From J038 sp034437535 (GTDB taxonomy: Bacteria > Chloroflexota > Anaerolineae > Aggregatilineales > Phototrophicaceae), in the NCBI GenBank assembly GCA_034437535.1, contig DAOTTZ010000119.1, forward strand, positions 1 to 64,000: a DNA stretch of 64,000 nt. Reading direction: 5' to 3'. The notes under the pieces are model-generated. The model made no database searches, had not been told where the DNA came from, and saw nothing but the letters and a program-made list of their open reading frames with translations. Shown here piece after piece: positions 55,388 through 63,802 of this stretch. Positions within the stretch are counted from its first letter, which is position 1. Every line of letters begins with the position of its first letter. The translations under genes and the position numbers were made by a program.

Positions 55388-56970
55388 TCGGACGCTTGAC
55401 TGCGCTCATCGGTGTCATGCTGATTTTGTTGGCTTGCTCGTTGAGTACGACCCGCACAGACGACGAACCGCGTACAATTTATGTGACGGCGACCCCCGGC
55501 CCGATGATTGAAACGGCGACGGTAGCACCGTCAGCGACCCTCCCGGCCCCAACAGTTGCGCTGTCACCGCTTCCGGCAGATCGCTCGATACCAACGGCGA
55601 ACCCGGTTCGTTTCCCGGTTGATTTTAACGCGCCGCGTGAGCATATCGTGCGCTCTGGCGATACCTTAATCGGGATCGCACAGGCGTATGGCACCTCGTT
55701 GGATGCGCTGTTAGCGATCAACGACTTGCTAGACCCGAACACGCTGGAAATCGGCCAGGTTATCGGCCTGCCCGGCATCCCGACGCAAGAGACACCCAAC
55801 GTCAAGTTGATCCCGGATGGTCGTTTTGTGCGTGGGCCAGGGAGCCAGACATTTGATGTCGTGGCTTTTGTGGAGTCTCAACCGGGGTATTTGCGCCGTG
55901 TCTCTGATGAGGTCGATACTCGGCAGGCTGATGGTTCCATTCAGACTGAAACGCTCTCCGGCGCGGCTATCGTGGAGCGTATCAGCGTGGAGTATAGCCT
56001 TGATCCGCGCCTTTTGCTGGCGGTCTTAGAATATGCCGCCGGTTGGCTCTCTCAACCCAATCCGCCCGGCCCAACCCGTGAGCGACCGTTTGATGTGGAT
56101 CGTGATGGGTTTTATCGTCAATTGTCGTGGGCCGCGAACCAATTGAGCTTTGGATATTACGGCTGGAAATATCGCGGCTGGACGACGCTCGAACTCAGCG
56201 GGACGGAACGCTATCTTTACGCCAGCGGCCTGAACGCCGGGACGGTGGCCTTGCAATATTTCCTGAGTACCCAACTGGATGCGGCGGCTTGGTTCCGCGC
56301 TGTTAGCGATGAACGTGGGTTCTTCAGTACCTATGTAGGCTACTTTGGTGATCCGTTCGCCGGGACGCTTGATCCTATCGTCCCGGTGGATCTGGTGCAA
56401 CCGGCGATGATCTTGCCGTTCAACCCGGGGGAGACCTGGTTCTTCACGGGTGGGGCGCATGGCGGATGGGGCAGTGGGAGTGCGTGGTCGGCGGTGGATT
56501 TCGCGCCGCCTGATGAACGTGATGACGGACGTCTGTGTTACACCTCAGATTATCAGGTCGTGGCAGTTGCACCGGGTGTCATCGCCCGGAGCGATGAAGG
56601 GGCGGTCGTGCTTGACCTGGACGGCGATGGTGACGAAACAACCGGCTGGACGGTGTTCTATCTGCATCTGGATGAACGCATCACTGCCGGGGCAGTCGTC
56701 CAGGCGGGGGATGCTATCGGGCGGGCCTCTTGTGAAGGCGGTTTTTCTACCGCGACTCATTTACACATCGGGCGGCGGTATAATGGCGAATGGATCCCTG
56801 CGGATTGTTTTGTCTGTTCACCGTTTGATGCGCGACCGCCTTTCGTCCTGGGGGGATGGCAGGTGATCGGCATTCGTAATCAGGAGTATCAAGGCTTTTT
56901 AGAAGGCGGTGGGGAACGACGCACGGCGGAGCAGGGCCGGCTGTCATTGGTGAATCGGATCAGTTGGTGA
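55384..56970 (+). CDS. Lipoprotein with LysM and M23 peptidase domains
   Basis: A protein of 528 residues. The TTG start overlaps the upstream stop; it gives a signal peptide with a lipobox (ILLAC18). A Thr/Pro-rich linker follows, then a LysM domain at about 80-123 (HIVRSGDTLIGIAQAYGTSLD) that binds peptidoglycan, a helical region with WLSQPNPPGP, and an M23 peptidase domain at about 350-480 with the zinc motif HGG...VDFAP and HLHIG. It probably cuts cell-wall peptide bridges at the outer face of the membrane. The long spacing between the first His and Asp of the M23 site is unusual. It stands between a propeller protein and an SH3b protein. Confidence 0.85.
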   Translation: MIGRLTALIGVMLILLACSLSTTRTDDEPRTIYVTATPGPMIETATVAPSATLPAPTVALSPLPADRSIPTANPVRFPVDFNAPREHIVRSGDTLIGIAQAYGTSLDALLAINDLLDPNTLEIGQVIGLPGIPTQETPNVKLIPDGRFVRGPGSQTFDVVAFVESQPGYLRRVSDEVDTRQADGSIQTETLSGAAIVERISVEYSLDPRLLLAVLEYAAGWLSQPNPPGPTRERPFDVDRDGFYRQLSWAANQLSFGYYGWKYRGWTTLELSGTERYLYASGLNAGTVALQYFLSTQLDAAAWFRAVSDERGFFSTYVGYFGDPFAGTLDPIVPVDLVQPAMILPFNPGETWFFTGGAHGGWGSGSAWSAVDFAPPDERDDGRLCYTSDYQVVAVAPGVIARSDEGAVVLDLDGDGDETTGWTVFYLHLDERITAGAVVQAGDAIGRASCEGGFSTATHLHIGRRYNGEWIPADCFVCSPFDARPPFVLGGWQVIGIRNQEYQGFLEGGGERRTAEQGRLSLVNRISW

Positions 56971-56977
56971 GGTTGAT

Positions 56978-57796
56978 ATGGCGCGTCCTATACTTTCTTT
57001 GTTAGTGCTGGGGTTGATTGCATGGGTGATGTGGCAGGTTGTTGACCAGCCATCGGTACAAGCCCAGGCTTCTACACCGACTCCACTCCCGCTGGCCTTC
57101 CCGACGCCGGAGCCGATGGCGACCAGTTTGGAAATGGTCGCTTCACCCATCCCGACGTTTACACCGACGGAACCCGGCCCGCCCGTATTGCAACTGCGCG
57201 AAGGTGTCTCTGAGCTTAATATTCGGGCGGAAGCTGAACCGACAGCAGAGATCCTGGGTGTTATCTCCCCAGGGGAACAGTACGAGGTGCTAGGACAGTT
57301 TTTCTTGTGGTACCAAATTCGTTACGAGGGATCACGCGCTGGTAGCGGATTCGTGTTTGGTGAATTGGTCGAGATCATCGGCGACCCGGCCCGTATTCCT
57401 GACCTGACTCAGGTGACGGCGACACCCCCTCTGCCGCCGGAGATTGTCGGCCCGACACTGACGAACGAGGCGATCTTATCGCAACCGGGGGGAGAACTCA
57501 CCCTGACGGCCAATCTACGCGAGATTGAGGCCCCAGGGGAGCCAGCCGCATCTGGCCCGGTCAACCCGGATGAACCGCGCCAATTGGATTTGCCGACACG
57601 CGAGATCCAACCGACGTTTACTTATCCGTCAGACGTGATCGCGCAGGCCGCCACTGCGGAGTCCGGCCAGGCAACGCCGATGCCAGAGCGCATCAGCACC
57701 GGCAGGCAACCTGATGGACTGGCCCCGGTGGTGCCTATCGTGGTTTTATTTGGGCTGGGGACGATCTTCTTTTTGCTGAGTTTGCTCCAACGTTGA
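56978..57796 (+). CDS. SH3b-domain protein with N- and C-terminal membrane helices
   Basis: A protein of 272 residues with an N-terminal hydrophobic segment (about 5-22), a Pro/Thr-rich linker, one bacterial SH3 domain at about 70-130 (LNIRAEAEPTAEILGVISPG then LWYQIRYEGSRAGSGFV) and a C-terminal helix at about 249-268. The domain often binds cell-wall peptides. It follows the LysM-M23 gene by seven bases with GGTTGA upstream and completes the envelope operon. No catalytic motif is seen. Confidence 0.75.
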   Translation: MARPILSLLVLGLIAWVMWQVVDQPSVQAQASTPTPLPLAFPTPEPMATSLEMVASPIPTFTPTEPGPPVLQLREGVSELNIRAEAEPTAEILGVISPGEQYEVLGQFFLWYQIRYEGSRAGSGFVFGELVEIIGDPARIPDLTQVTATPPLPPEIVGPTLTNEAILSQPGGELTLTANLREIEAPGEPAASGPVNPDEPRQLDLPTREIQPTFTYPSDVIAQAATAESGQATPMPERISTGRQPDGLAPVVPIVVLFGLGTIFFLLSLLQR

Positions 57797-57800
57797 AAAC

Positions 57801-57834
57801 TCAAAAAACGGCGGTTCTAGGCGAAGCCGCCGTT
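57801..57834 (-). terminator. Terminator of the erpA gene (also works as a stop for the opposite strand)
   Basis: AACGGCGG (57807-57814) pairs with CCGCCGTT (57827-57834). On the minus strand it runs into TTTTTT, which makes it a good terminator for erpA; on the plus strand the tail is weak. Confidence 0.75.
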
Positions 57835-57866
57835 ATGATTGCGTTATGCTGGCTGGTGGTCTGCGC

Positions 57867-58298
57867 TTAGTAGCTAGAGCAGGTGCCACAGCCTCCGTCA
57901 TCGTTGAACGTACCGTTTTCTTGCTCGTCTTCAGCTTTGAAGGATTTACCACAACCACAGCCACCCGCAGAATTCGGGTTGTCGATGCGGAAGCCGCCAC
58001 CCATCAAGCTATCGACGAAATCAATCGTCGCGCCGTGTAAATAACCCAGGCTGGTCGGATCGACGATCAACTGCACACCGGAGGTCTGGACGACGGTATC
58101 GTTGTCGTTGGGTTGCTCTTCGAAGGCCATGCCGTATTGCAGGCCGCTACAACCGCCCCCAGCCACGAACACCCGCAGGTAATAATCCGGGATTTCGCGT
58201 TGTGCTAACAGACTTTTGATGGTGTCTACTGCCGCTGGTGTCACCAATAAGGCTTGATCGTTGCTAATGCCGATCTGATTCGGGTCAATAACCGCCAT
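57867..58298 (-). CDS. erpA: A-type Fe-S cluster carrier protein (ErpA/HesB family)
   Basis: A protein of 143 residues with the A-type carrier fold and its three cluster ligands: Cys50 in GGGCSGLQYG, Cys114 and Cys116 in GGCGCGKSF. It receives Fe-S clusters from a scaffold and delivers them to apoproteins. The C-terminus adds about 25 residues with a second Cys pair (CGTC at 137-140), which is not part of the family core and might bind metal. GAGGG lies eight bases before the ATG. A palindrome covers its -10 box, and the SufR-type regulator gene lies just upstream on the same strand. Confidence 0.93.
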   Translation of the reverse strand: MAVIDPNQIGISNDQALLVTPAAVDTIKSLLAQREIPDYYLRVFVAGGGCSGLQYGMAFEEQPNDNDTVVQTSGVQLIVDPTSLGYLHGATIDFVDSLMGGGFRIDNPNSAGGCGCGKSFKAEDEQENGTFNDDGGCGTCSSY

Positions 58299-58326
58299 GT
58301 GAATACCCTCATACTTGGTCTACTGA

Positions 58327-58339
58327 GTTACAGTGTAAC
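58327..58339. promoter_or_regulatory. Palindromic operator candidate over the erpA -10 box
   Basis: The perfect 13-base palindrome GTTACAGTGTAAC contains the -10 hexamer of the erpA promoter. A bound dimer would block the promoter, as a SufR-type repressor does. The site does not match the cyanobacterial SufR consensus CAAC-N6-GTTG. Confidence 0.55.
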
Positions 58340-58360
58340 ACACGTCGCCATGAGCGTCAA
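58332..58360 (-). promoter_or_regulatory. erpA promoter
   Basis: On the minus strand TTGACG (58360-58355), a 17-base spacer and TACACT (58337-58332) lie about 35 bases before the start. The -10 is the same as that of the nusA promoter. Confidence 0.7.
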
Positions 58361-58384
58361 TTTAATTGATAATGATGATAAAAA

Positions 58385-59020
58385 TTAGGCTTTGCTAGCC
58401 ACTGGGAAGAAATACGTGCAACTATTATCTCCGTCCGATACTTTTTCCGTCATGCGTGGCACGATGCCGACCATTGACGAGACCAACCGCATATCCATAC
58501 CACACAAGGAGTCTTCCGTCTGGGCCAGGTGATGGTAAGGGCAATTCAACGTGCGGAGTATGTAGCCGTCTTCGCATGTTTCCCAACTGGCGTTATATCC
58601 GTGTGCGTTCAGATAATCGACCGCCGCTTCGATCCGTTCTTCGAGGCTTTTCCCCTGGATGTTGGCCTGGGACGCCATCGAATCTGCTACACCCTCCATG
58701 ATGACATTGACACCTTCCGGCGGCAGTTGGCTCTTGACTTGTTCCAGGAGCTTTTCCGCCAGGGCCTTATAGTTATTAGGGAAATGCTCGTGTGCTTTGT
58801 CGGTCAGGGTGTAGACGTGTTGCGGACGACCGGGTTTGTTGCGGTGCAAAAGCTCTGGCGCGGTGATTAAGTCTTCTTTTTGCAGATGGTTGAGATGGTG
58901 GCGCACTGTCACCGCTGTGATCTTGCCGCGCCGTTCTTGCAAGGCTTTAGCGATCTCATCGACGGTACATTGCCCATGCTCACGTAGAATCTCTAATATA
59001 TGTTGTCTGGTCTCTTGCAT
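58385..59020 (-). CDS. SufR-type Fe-S-sensing transcriptional regulator
   Basis: A protein of 211 residues with an N-terminal winged helix-turn-helix (CTVDEIAKALQERRGKITAVTVRHHLNHL) and a regulatory domain that carries cysteines in the SufR arrangement: Cys149, Cys160 in NCPYHH, Cys173 and Cys201. The spacing Cys160-x12-Cys173-x27-Cys201 is as expected for binding a 4Fe-4S cluster. SufR represses Fe-S assembly genes when clusters are plentiful. It is 86 bases upstream of erpA on the same strand; its own promoter overlaps that of pheA. No suf genes are in the window. The ribosome site before the ATG is weak (A-rich). Confidence 0.85.
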   Translation of the reverse strand: MQETRQHILEILREHGQCTVDEIAKALQERRGKITAVTVRHHLNHLQKEDLITAPELLHRNKPGRPQHVYTLTDKAHEHFPNNYKALAEKLLEQVKSQLPPEGVNVIMEGVADSMASQANIQGKSLEERIEAAVDYLNAHGYNASWETCEDGYILRTLNCPYHHLAQTEDSLCGMDMRLVSSMVGIVPRMTEKVSDGDNSCTYFFPVASKA

Positions 59021-59056
59021 TGTTTGTCGGTTTTTTTACAATTCGTATCAGCAAAA

Positions 59057-59086
59057 AGTTTAACATTAAAGAATCGGCGTTGTCAA
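59057..59086 (-). promoter_or_regulatory. sufR-type gene promoter
   Basis: On the minus strand a consensus TTGACA (59086-59081), an 18-base spacer and TAAACT (59062-59057) point to the regulator gene. It shares its -35 bases with the opposing pheA promoter. Confidence 0.5.
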
Positions 59087-59088
59087 CG
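59078..59088. promoter_or_regulatory. Palindrome shared by the divergent sufR-type and pheA promoters
   Basis: The 11-base palindrome CGTTGTCAACG supplies -35 boxes in both directions (TTGTCA on the plus strand, TTGACA on the minus strand). It could be an operator controlling both genes. Confidence 0.45.
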
Positions 59089-59108
59089 TGGTAGCCTTCA
59101 GGTAAAAC
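59080..59108 (+). promoter_or_regulatory. pheA promoter
   Basis: TTGTCA (59080-59085), a 17-base spacer and TAAAAC (59103-59108) lie about 40 bases before the TTG start of pheA. Confidence 0.45.
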
Positions 59109-59148
59109 GGTGAGATTAATCAACCGGGCACATTAAAAGGAGCTTACA

Positions 59149-59985
59149 TTGCGGGATCGTGTGGCATTTCAGGGGGTTGTAGGGGCCTATTCAGAGCAAG
59201 CCATCCGCCAGCATTTCGGCGATATGGTTGATACGGTGCCTTACCCGACATTTTCTGATATGTTTGATGCATTATATGCCGGTGATGTAAAATTTGGCAT
59301 TTTGCCGGTAGAAAATGCGCTGGCGGGTGCCGTCAGCCAGGCGTATGAGTTGTTGATGGACTTTGACTTTCGCATCCAGGCGGAAATCATTCTGCATGTG
59401 CGGCATCAGTTGCTTGCGCCATCCGGGCTGAAGATGGCCGACCTTGACCAGGTGACCTCGCATCCGCAGGCCCTGGCACAATGCGCCAATTTCTTGAAGC
59501 GTAACGGACTCAAGCCGGTGCCGACCTGGGATACCGCCGGGGCGGCACGCGATCTGGCCGCTACCCCGCGCCCGAATACTGCCGCGATTGCCAGTTCGCT
59601 GGCGGCGGAGCTTTACGACCTGGCAATCATTGAGCCGAATATCGAAGATGTGGCGTTTAATTACACGCGCTTTTTCGTGCTAGGGAACGATGACCCGCCA
59701 CGCGGTGATTACAACAAGACATCGCTGGTCTTCGCGACTCGCAACCGCCCGGCGGCCCTATATGAGTGCCTGGGGGAATTCGCGCAACGCGGCCTGAATT
59801 TGACCAAGATCGAATCTCGCCCCCGCCGTAACCGTCCCTGGGAGCCGATCTTTTACGTCGATTTTGAAGGGCATTGGCAAGACCCGGAATGCCAGGAGGT
59901 CATGGCGCGGTTGCTCCAACGGGCGTCTTTCGTCAAGATGTTCGGGTCGTATCCGGCGGTTGTCACCAAGTCAGTTGGAATTTGA
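59149..59985 (+). CDS. pheA: Prephenate dehydratase with ACT domain
   Basis: PheA converts prephenate to phenylpyruvate in phenylalanine synthesis. The catalytic domain has AFQGVVGAYSEQA at the start, GILPVENALAGAV and the TRF motif in NYTRFFVLG; the ACT domain, which senses phenylalanine, has ESRP in KIESRPRRNRPW. The protein has 278 residues and no chorismate mutase domain. The start is a TTG with AAAAGGAG about six bases upstream. It is 12 bases before asd, so both likely share a transcript from the promoter at 59080. Confidence 0.95.
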   Translation: MRDRVAFQGVVGAYSEQAIRQHFGDMVDTVPYPTFSDMFDALYAGDVKFGILPVENALAGAVSQAYELLMDFDFRIQAEIILHVRHQLLAPSGLKMADLDQVTSHPQALAQCANFLKRNGLKPVPTWDTAGAARDLAATPRPNTAAIASSLAAELYDLAIIEPNIEDVAFNYTRFFVLGNDDPPRGDYNKTSLVFATRNRPAALYECLGEFAQRGLNLTKIESRPRRNRPWEPIFYVDFEGHWQDPECQEVMARLLQRASFVKMFGSYPAVVTKSVGI

Positions 59986-59997
59986 GGAGTAAGTGAT

Positions 59998-61077
59998 ATG
60001 GACAAGCTAAATGTCGCCGTGTTAGGCGCGACCGGAGCCGTCGGCCAGCGCTTTGTGCAACTGCTCGATCATCATCCCTGGTTTCAGGTGGCGGAGGTCA
60101 TCGGGTCTGCCCGAAGTGCGGGCCAGGTTTACGGTGATGTGGTCAACTGGGTGCTGGAAGGCGAACCGCCGGCCAGCGTCCGCGACCTGACGGTGAAAGC
60201 ATTAGCGAATGATTTCGACTCGCCCTTGATCTTTTCCGCTCTGCCCAAAGAACCAGCCCGCGACCGGGAGCCAGAACTAGCGGGTTCCGGGCACATCGTG
60301 TGTACCAATGCCTCGGCTCATCGTATGGCGGAGGATGTGCCGTTGCTCCTGCCGGAGGTCAACGCCGATCATCTGCGGTTGCTGGAACGGCAACGGTCAG
60401 GGCGCGGCTGGACGACAGGCGCGTTAGTGGCGAATTCCAACTGCACGACGATGCCCGTCGTCATGGCCCTCAAGCCGTTGATGCCCTTCGGCATTACAAA
60501 AATTCACATGGTCAGTGAGCAAGCTCTCAGCGGGGCGGGTTATCCGGGGGTGTCTTCTTTTGACATCACCGATAACGTCATCCCGTATGTGAGTGGCGAT
60601 GAGAACAAGATGGAGATGGAGCCGAACAAGATGCTCGGCACCTATGATGGCGAGATGCTCCATCGCTTTGAGACGATTTCCAGCGCGACGTGTACCCGTG
60701 TGCCGGTTATTGATGGTCATCTGGTCAATATTTCCGTCGAACTAGAAGCCCGGCCAACGTTTAGCGATATCCTGGATGCCTGGCAGGCATTTTGTGGGCC
60801 AGACCCGGTGCCGTTGTTGCCGTCCGCGCCAGAAAAGCCGGTAATCTACCTGCCACAGACCGACCGGCCCCAACCGCGCCGGGATCGCATGATCGGCAAT
60901 GGCATGACCACGTCAATCGGTCGCCTGCGGGAATGCCCGATCCTGGGGTATAAGTTCGCGGCGTTATCACATAACACCATCCGGGGGGCGGCAGGTTGTA
61001 GTATTCTCAATGCGGAGTTAATGGCTGTACAAGGGTATATTGATGGGTTTAAACCAATCTTAACCTCAAATGGTTGA
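59998..61077 (+). CDS. asd: Aspartate-semialdehyde dehydrogenase
   Basis: Asd reduces aspartyl phosphate to aspartate semialdehyde, a branch point for Lys, Met, Thr and diaminopimelate. Motifs are the NADP loop VLGATGAVGQRFVQLL and the catalytic Cys149 in NSNCTTMPV. The length (359) and the absence of the E. coli-type spacing indicate the archaeal/fungal-type branch of the family. GAGGAGT precedes the ATG. Its stop codon is inside the TTGACA -35 box of the sqdB promoter. Confidence 0.94.
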   Translation: MDKLNVAVLGATGAVGQRFVQLLDHHPWFQVAEVIGSARSAGQVYGDVVNWVLEGEPPASVRDLTVKALANDFDSPLIFSALPKEPARDREPELAGSGHIVCTNASAHRMAEDVPLLLPEVNADHLRLLERQRSGRGWTTGALVANSNCTTMPVVMALKPLMPFGITKIHMVSEQALSGAGYPGVSSFDITDNVIPYVSGDENKMEMEPNKMLGTYDGEMLHRFETISSATCTRVPVIDGHLVNISVELEARPTFSDILDAWQAFCGPDPVPLLPSAPEKPVIYLPQTDRPQPRRDRMIGNGMTTSIGRLRECPILGYKFAALSHNTIRGAAGCSILNAELMAVQGYIDGFKPILTSNG

Positions 61078-61102
61078 CATCTATAATATGCTCAACTATC
61101 CT
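61074..61102 (+). promoter_or_regulatory. sqdB promoter
   Basis: TTGACA (61074-61079), overlapping the asd stop, a 17-base spacer and TATCCT (61097-61102). The start of transcription is expected near 61109. Confidence 0.55.
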
Positions 61103-61124
61103 TTTCTGGATTAGCGCACCTTTT

Positions 61125-61143
61125 CACAACCAGTGGGGTTGTG
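61125..61143 (+). other. Leader hairpin upstream of sqdB
   Basis: CACAACC (61125-61131) pairs with GGTTGTG (61137-61143) over AGTGG. It lies in the predicted sqdB leader, 34 bases before the start, and has no T-tract behind it. Confidence 0.4.
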
Positions 61144-61177
61144 TCATTCGATTCAAACTGCGTTTTAGGAGTTAAAT

Positions 61178-62389
61178 ATGAGAGTCTTTATCGCTGGCAT
61201 CGACGGCTATCTCGGCTGGACGCTGGCCCAGCATCTAACAGCACGCGGCCATGAGGTCGCCGGGGCCGATGCCATGCTCCGCCGTGACTGGGTAGCGGAA
61301 ATGGGAAGCCAGAGTGCCATGCCGATCTTCAGCCGTGAGGAGCGGCTGGCCGCTTTTAAGCAACAATACGGCACCGAGCTTGATTTCCGCGTGGGGGACT
61401 TCCTGGATTATGAGTTCTTGGAGCAATTCTTCAAGGAATTCCAACCGGAAGCTGTGATACACCTGGGGCAGATGCCATCTGCGCCGTACTCAATGATCGA
61501 CCGCGAACACACGGTCTTTACTCAGCATAATAATGTCATCGGGAATCTGAATATTTTATTTGCCATCCGCGATATTGTGCCGGATGCGCACCTGCTTAAG
61601 CTGGGGACAATGGGTGAATATGGCACACCCAACATTGACATCCCGGAAGGCTTCTTCGAGGTCGAGTATCGCGGGCGCAAAGATCGTCTGCCGTTCCCGC
61701 GCCAGGCCGCCAGCTTCTACCACCAGAGCAAAGTCCACGACAGCAATAACACCGCCTATGCCTGCAAGATCTGGGGTTTGCGTGCGACTGATGTGATGCA
61801 AGGCGTGGTCTTCGGTACACGTATCGAAGAAATGGGCGATGACCCTGACCCGCGTTTACGTACCCGGTTAGATTTTGACCAGAGCTTCGGCACGGCCATT
61901 AATCGTTTCGTCTGCCAGGCCATCATCGGCCACCCGTTGACGTTGTTCGGCGCGGGCCACCAGAAGCGCGGCTTCTTGCCCTTGCGGGATTCTGTGCAGT
62001 GTATGGCTCTCACGATTGAAAATCCACCGGCAGAGGGCGAATACCGCGTCTTCAACCAGTTTGAGGAAACTTACAGCATCATCGAACTGGCCGACATGGT
62101 GCAGGAAGTCGGCAACGAACTTGGCTTGAATGTCGAGATCGCCGAATATGACAACCCGCGCAATGAAGCCGCCGAGCACTACTTCAACCCGGATCGTCAA
62201 AATCTGCTGGATATTGGCTACAAGCCGAGCCACGATGTACGCTCAGAGATGCGCGTGATGATGCAAGACTTGTTAGAACACAAAGAACGCATCGCCAGCA
62301 AGAAGGACGCGCTCATTCCGTCTTACCGCTGGGATGGCAAGCATAAGCGTAGCGAACTGCAACGTAAGGTCACCAAGGCGACGCCGTAA
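61178..62389 (+). CDS. sqdB: UDP-sulfoquinovose synthase
   Basis: An SDR-family enzyme of 403 residues that makes UDP-sulfoquinovose from UDP-glucose and sulfite, the head-group donor of the sulfolipid SQDG. Family motifs are IAGIDGYLGWTLAQHL (NAD loop), QMPSAPYSMIDREHTVFTQ and LGTMGEYGTPNIDIPEG, and YHQSKVHDSNN (the catalytic Tyr-x3-Lys). SQDG is best known from phototrophs but also occurs in other bacteria, including Chloroflexi. GGAG lies eight bases before the ATG. The partner sulfolipid synthase (sqdX/sqdC) is not in the window. A strong terminator follows. Confidence 0.93.
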   Translation: MRVFIAGIDGYLGWTLAQHLTARGHEVAGADAMLRRDWVAEMGSQSAMPIFSREERLAAFKQQYGTELDFRVGDFLDYEFLEQFFKEFQPEAVIHLGQMPSAPYSMIDREHTVFTQHNNVIGNLNILFAIRDIVPDAHLLKLGTMGEYGTPNIDIPEGFFEVEYRGRKDRLPFPRQAASFYHQSKVHDSNNTAYACKIWGLRATDVMQGVVFGTRIEEMGDDPDPRLRTRLDFDQSFGTAINRFVCQAIIGHPLTLFGAGHQKRGFLPLRDSVQCMALTIENPPAEGEYRVFNQFEETYSIIELADMVQEVGNELGLNVEIAEYDNPRNEAAEHYFNPDRQNLLDIGYKPSHDVRSEMRVMMQDLLEHKERIASKKDALIPSYRWDGKHKRSELQRKVTKATP

Positions 62390-62415
62390 AGCAACTCGTC
62401 AGGACATTTTTTCGA

Positions 62416-62446
62416 GGGTGTGGGCTGGTTCCCACACCCTTTTTTG
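62416..62446 (+). terminator. Terminator after sqdB
   Basis: GGGTGTGGG (62416-62424) pairs perfectly with CCCACACCC (62431-62439) over CTGGTT, followed by TTTTTTG. Confidence 0.88.
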
Positions 62447-62488
62447 TTACAATCATCATCTAAATCATTACGATTCTGGAGTTATGGA

Positions 62489-63802
62489 ATGATTCAATAT
62501 TGGCGATTGGATGCAATCACCGACGACCAGCGGGCGCGAATCATGCGCCGGTCGGAGCAGGATATTAGTGACTTACTGGAAACAGCGGACGAAGTGATCT
62601 CGGCGGTACGGACACGCGGCGATGCCGGGGTTGTCGAGTATGCACGCCGGTTTGATGCGCCTGATTTTACAGCCGCGATGCTCCGGGCCAAGCCGGAAGA
62701 CTTCACGGCGGCCCGCCAACAGGTCCGCCCGGATGTCGTGGCGGCCATCGAACTGGCCCACGATAACATCCAACGCTTTCATGAAGAGCAGATGCCAGAA
62801 CCCATGTGGTTTACGGAGGTCAAGCCGGGCATCATGGCCGGGGAGAAGATCAGCCCGGTGACGAGTGCCGCGCTCTATGTGCCGCGTGGTAAGGGTGCGT
62901 TTCCTTCCGTCATGTTGATGCTGGCGACGCCGGCAGTCGTGGCTGGGGTAGAGCGCGTGATCGTCGTGACGCCCCCCACGCCAGAGGGCAAGGCCGATGC
63001 CGCTTCGCTCATCGCGGCGGAGATTGCCGGCGTCGATGAAGTCTATGTCATCGGCGGGATGCAGGCCATCGCCGCTGTCGCTTATGGGACGGAGACGGTG
63101 CCGAAGGTCGATAAGGTCATCGGCCCAGGGAGCAGTTATGTCTCTGCCGCCAAGCGGCTTTTATATGGCACGATTGACGTGGGCCTGCCCGCCGGGCCGA
63201 GTGAGGCTATCATCCTGACGGACGAGCACGCCGACGCCCGGTTAGCCGCGTTGGATCTGCTGGTTGAGGCTGAACACGGGCCGGAATCCGCCGCGATTCT
63301 CGTCACACACAGCGAACAAATCGCAGAGCAGGTGATGGAGTACTTGCCCGGCTACATCGAAGAATTACCTCAGTGGCGGCGGGATTTTGTGACGAATGTA
63401 CTGTCAAATTATGGCGGTGTCTTGCTGACGAACAGCCTGAGCGAGTCGATCCAGTTTATAAATGATTATGCACCAGAGCATCTGGAAGTCATCACCAAAG
63501 AGCCGTTCGTCACGCTGAACAAGATTAAGAACGCGGGCGAGATCCTGCTCGGGCCGCTGACGCCCATCCCAACCGCGAATTATGCCCTGGGCTTAAACGC
63601 CATCTTGCCGACGGGGGGCTTTGCCCGCAGTTTCTCATCCGTCAGTGTTTGGGATTTCCTCAAGCGGAGTGGTATCGGTTATCTCTCTCGCGAAGGATAC
63701 GAGAGCTTGCAGGCGCATGTCGCGCTGTTGGCGGATTACGAAGACTTCCCGGCGCACGCGATGGCGATCCGCAAGCGCAATGAGATCATCGGCTTGTCAT
63801 GA
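62489..63802 (+). CDS. hisD: Histidinol dehydrogenase
   Basis: HisD catalyses the last two oxidations of histidine synthesis, histidinol to histidine, with a zinc ion. Motifs are ALYVPRGKGAFPSVMLM, GPGSSYVSAAKRL, AGPSEAIILTDEHADARL, LLVEAEHGPESAAIL (zinc-binding His) and DYAPEHLEV. The frame is open from 62420, but the ATG at 62489 has GGAG seven bases upstream and fits the family N-terminus, giving 437 residues. A possible extended -10 (TGTTACAAT, near 62445-62453) lies right after the sqdB terminator. Its stop overlaps the next start (ATGA). Confidence 0.96.
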   Translation: MIQYWRLDAITDDQRARIMRRSEQDISDLLETADEVISAVRTRGDAGVVEYARRFDAPDFTAAMLRAKPEDFTAARQQVRPDVVAAIELAHDNIQRFHEEQMPEPMWFTEVKPGIMAGEKISPVTSAALYVPRGKGAFPSVMLMLATPAVVAGVERVIVVTPPTPEGKADAASLIAAEIAGVDEVYVIGGMQAIAAVAYGTETVPKVDKVIGPGSSYVSAAKRLLYGTIDVGLPAGPSEAIILTDEHADARLAALDLLVEAEHGPESAAILVTHSEQIAEQVMEYLPGYIEELPQWRRDFVTNVLSNYGGVLLTNSLSESIQFINDYAPEHLEVITKEPFVTLNKIKNAGEILLGPLTPIPTANYALGLNAILPTGGFARSFSSVSVWDFLKRSGIGYLSREGYESLQAHVALLADYEDFPAHAMAIRKRNEIIGLS

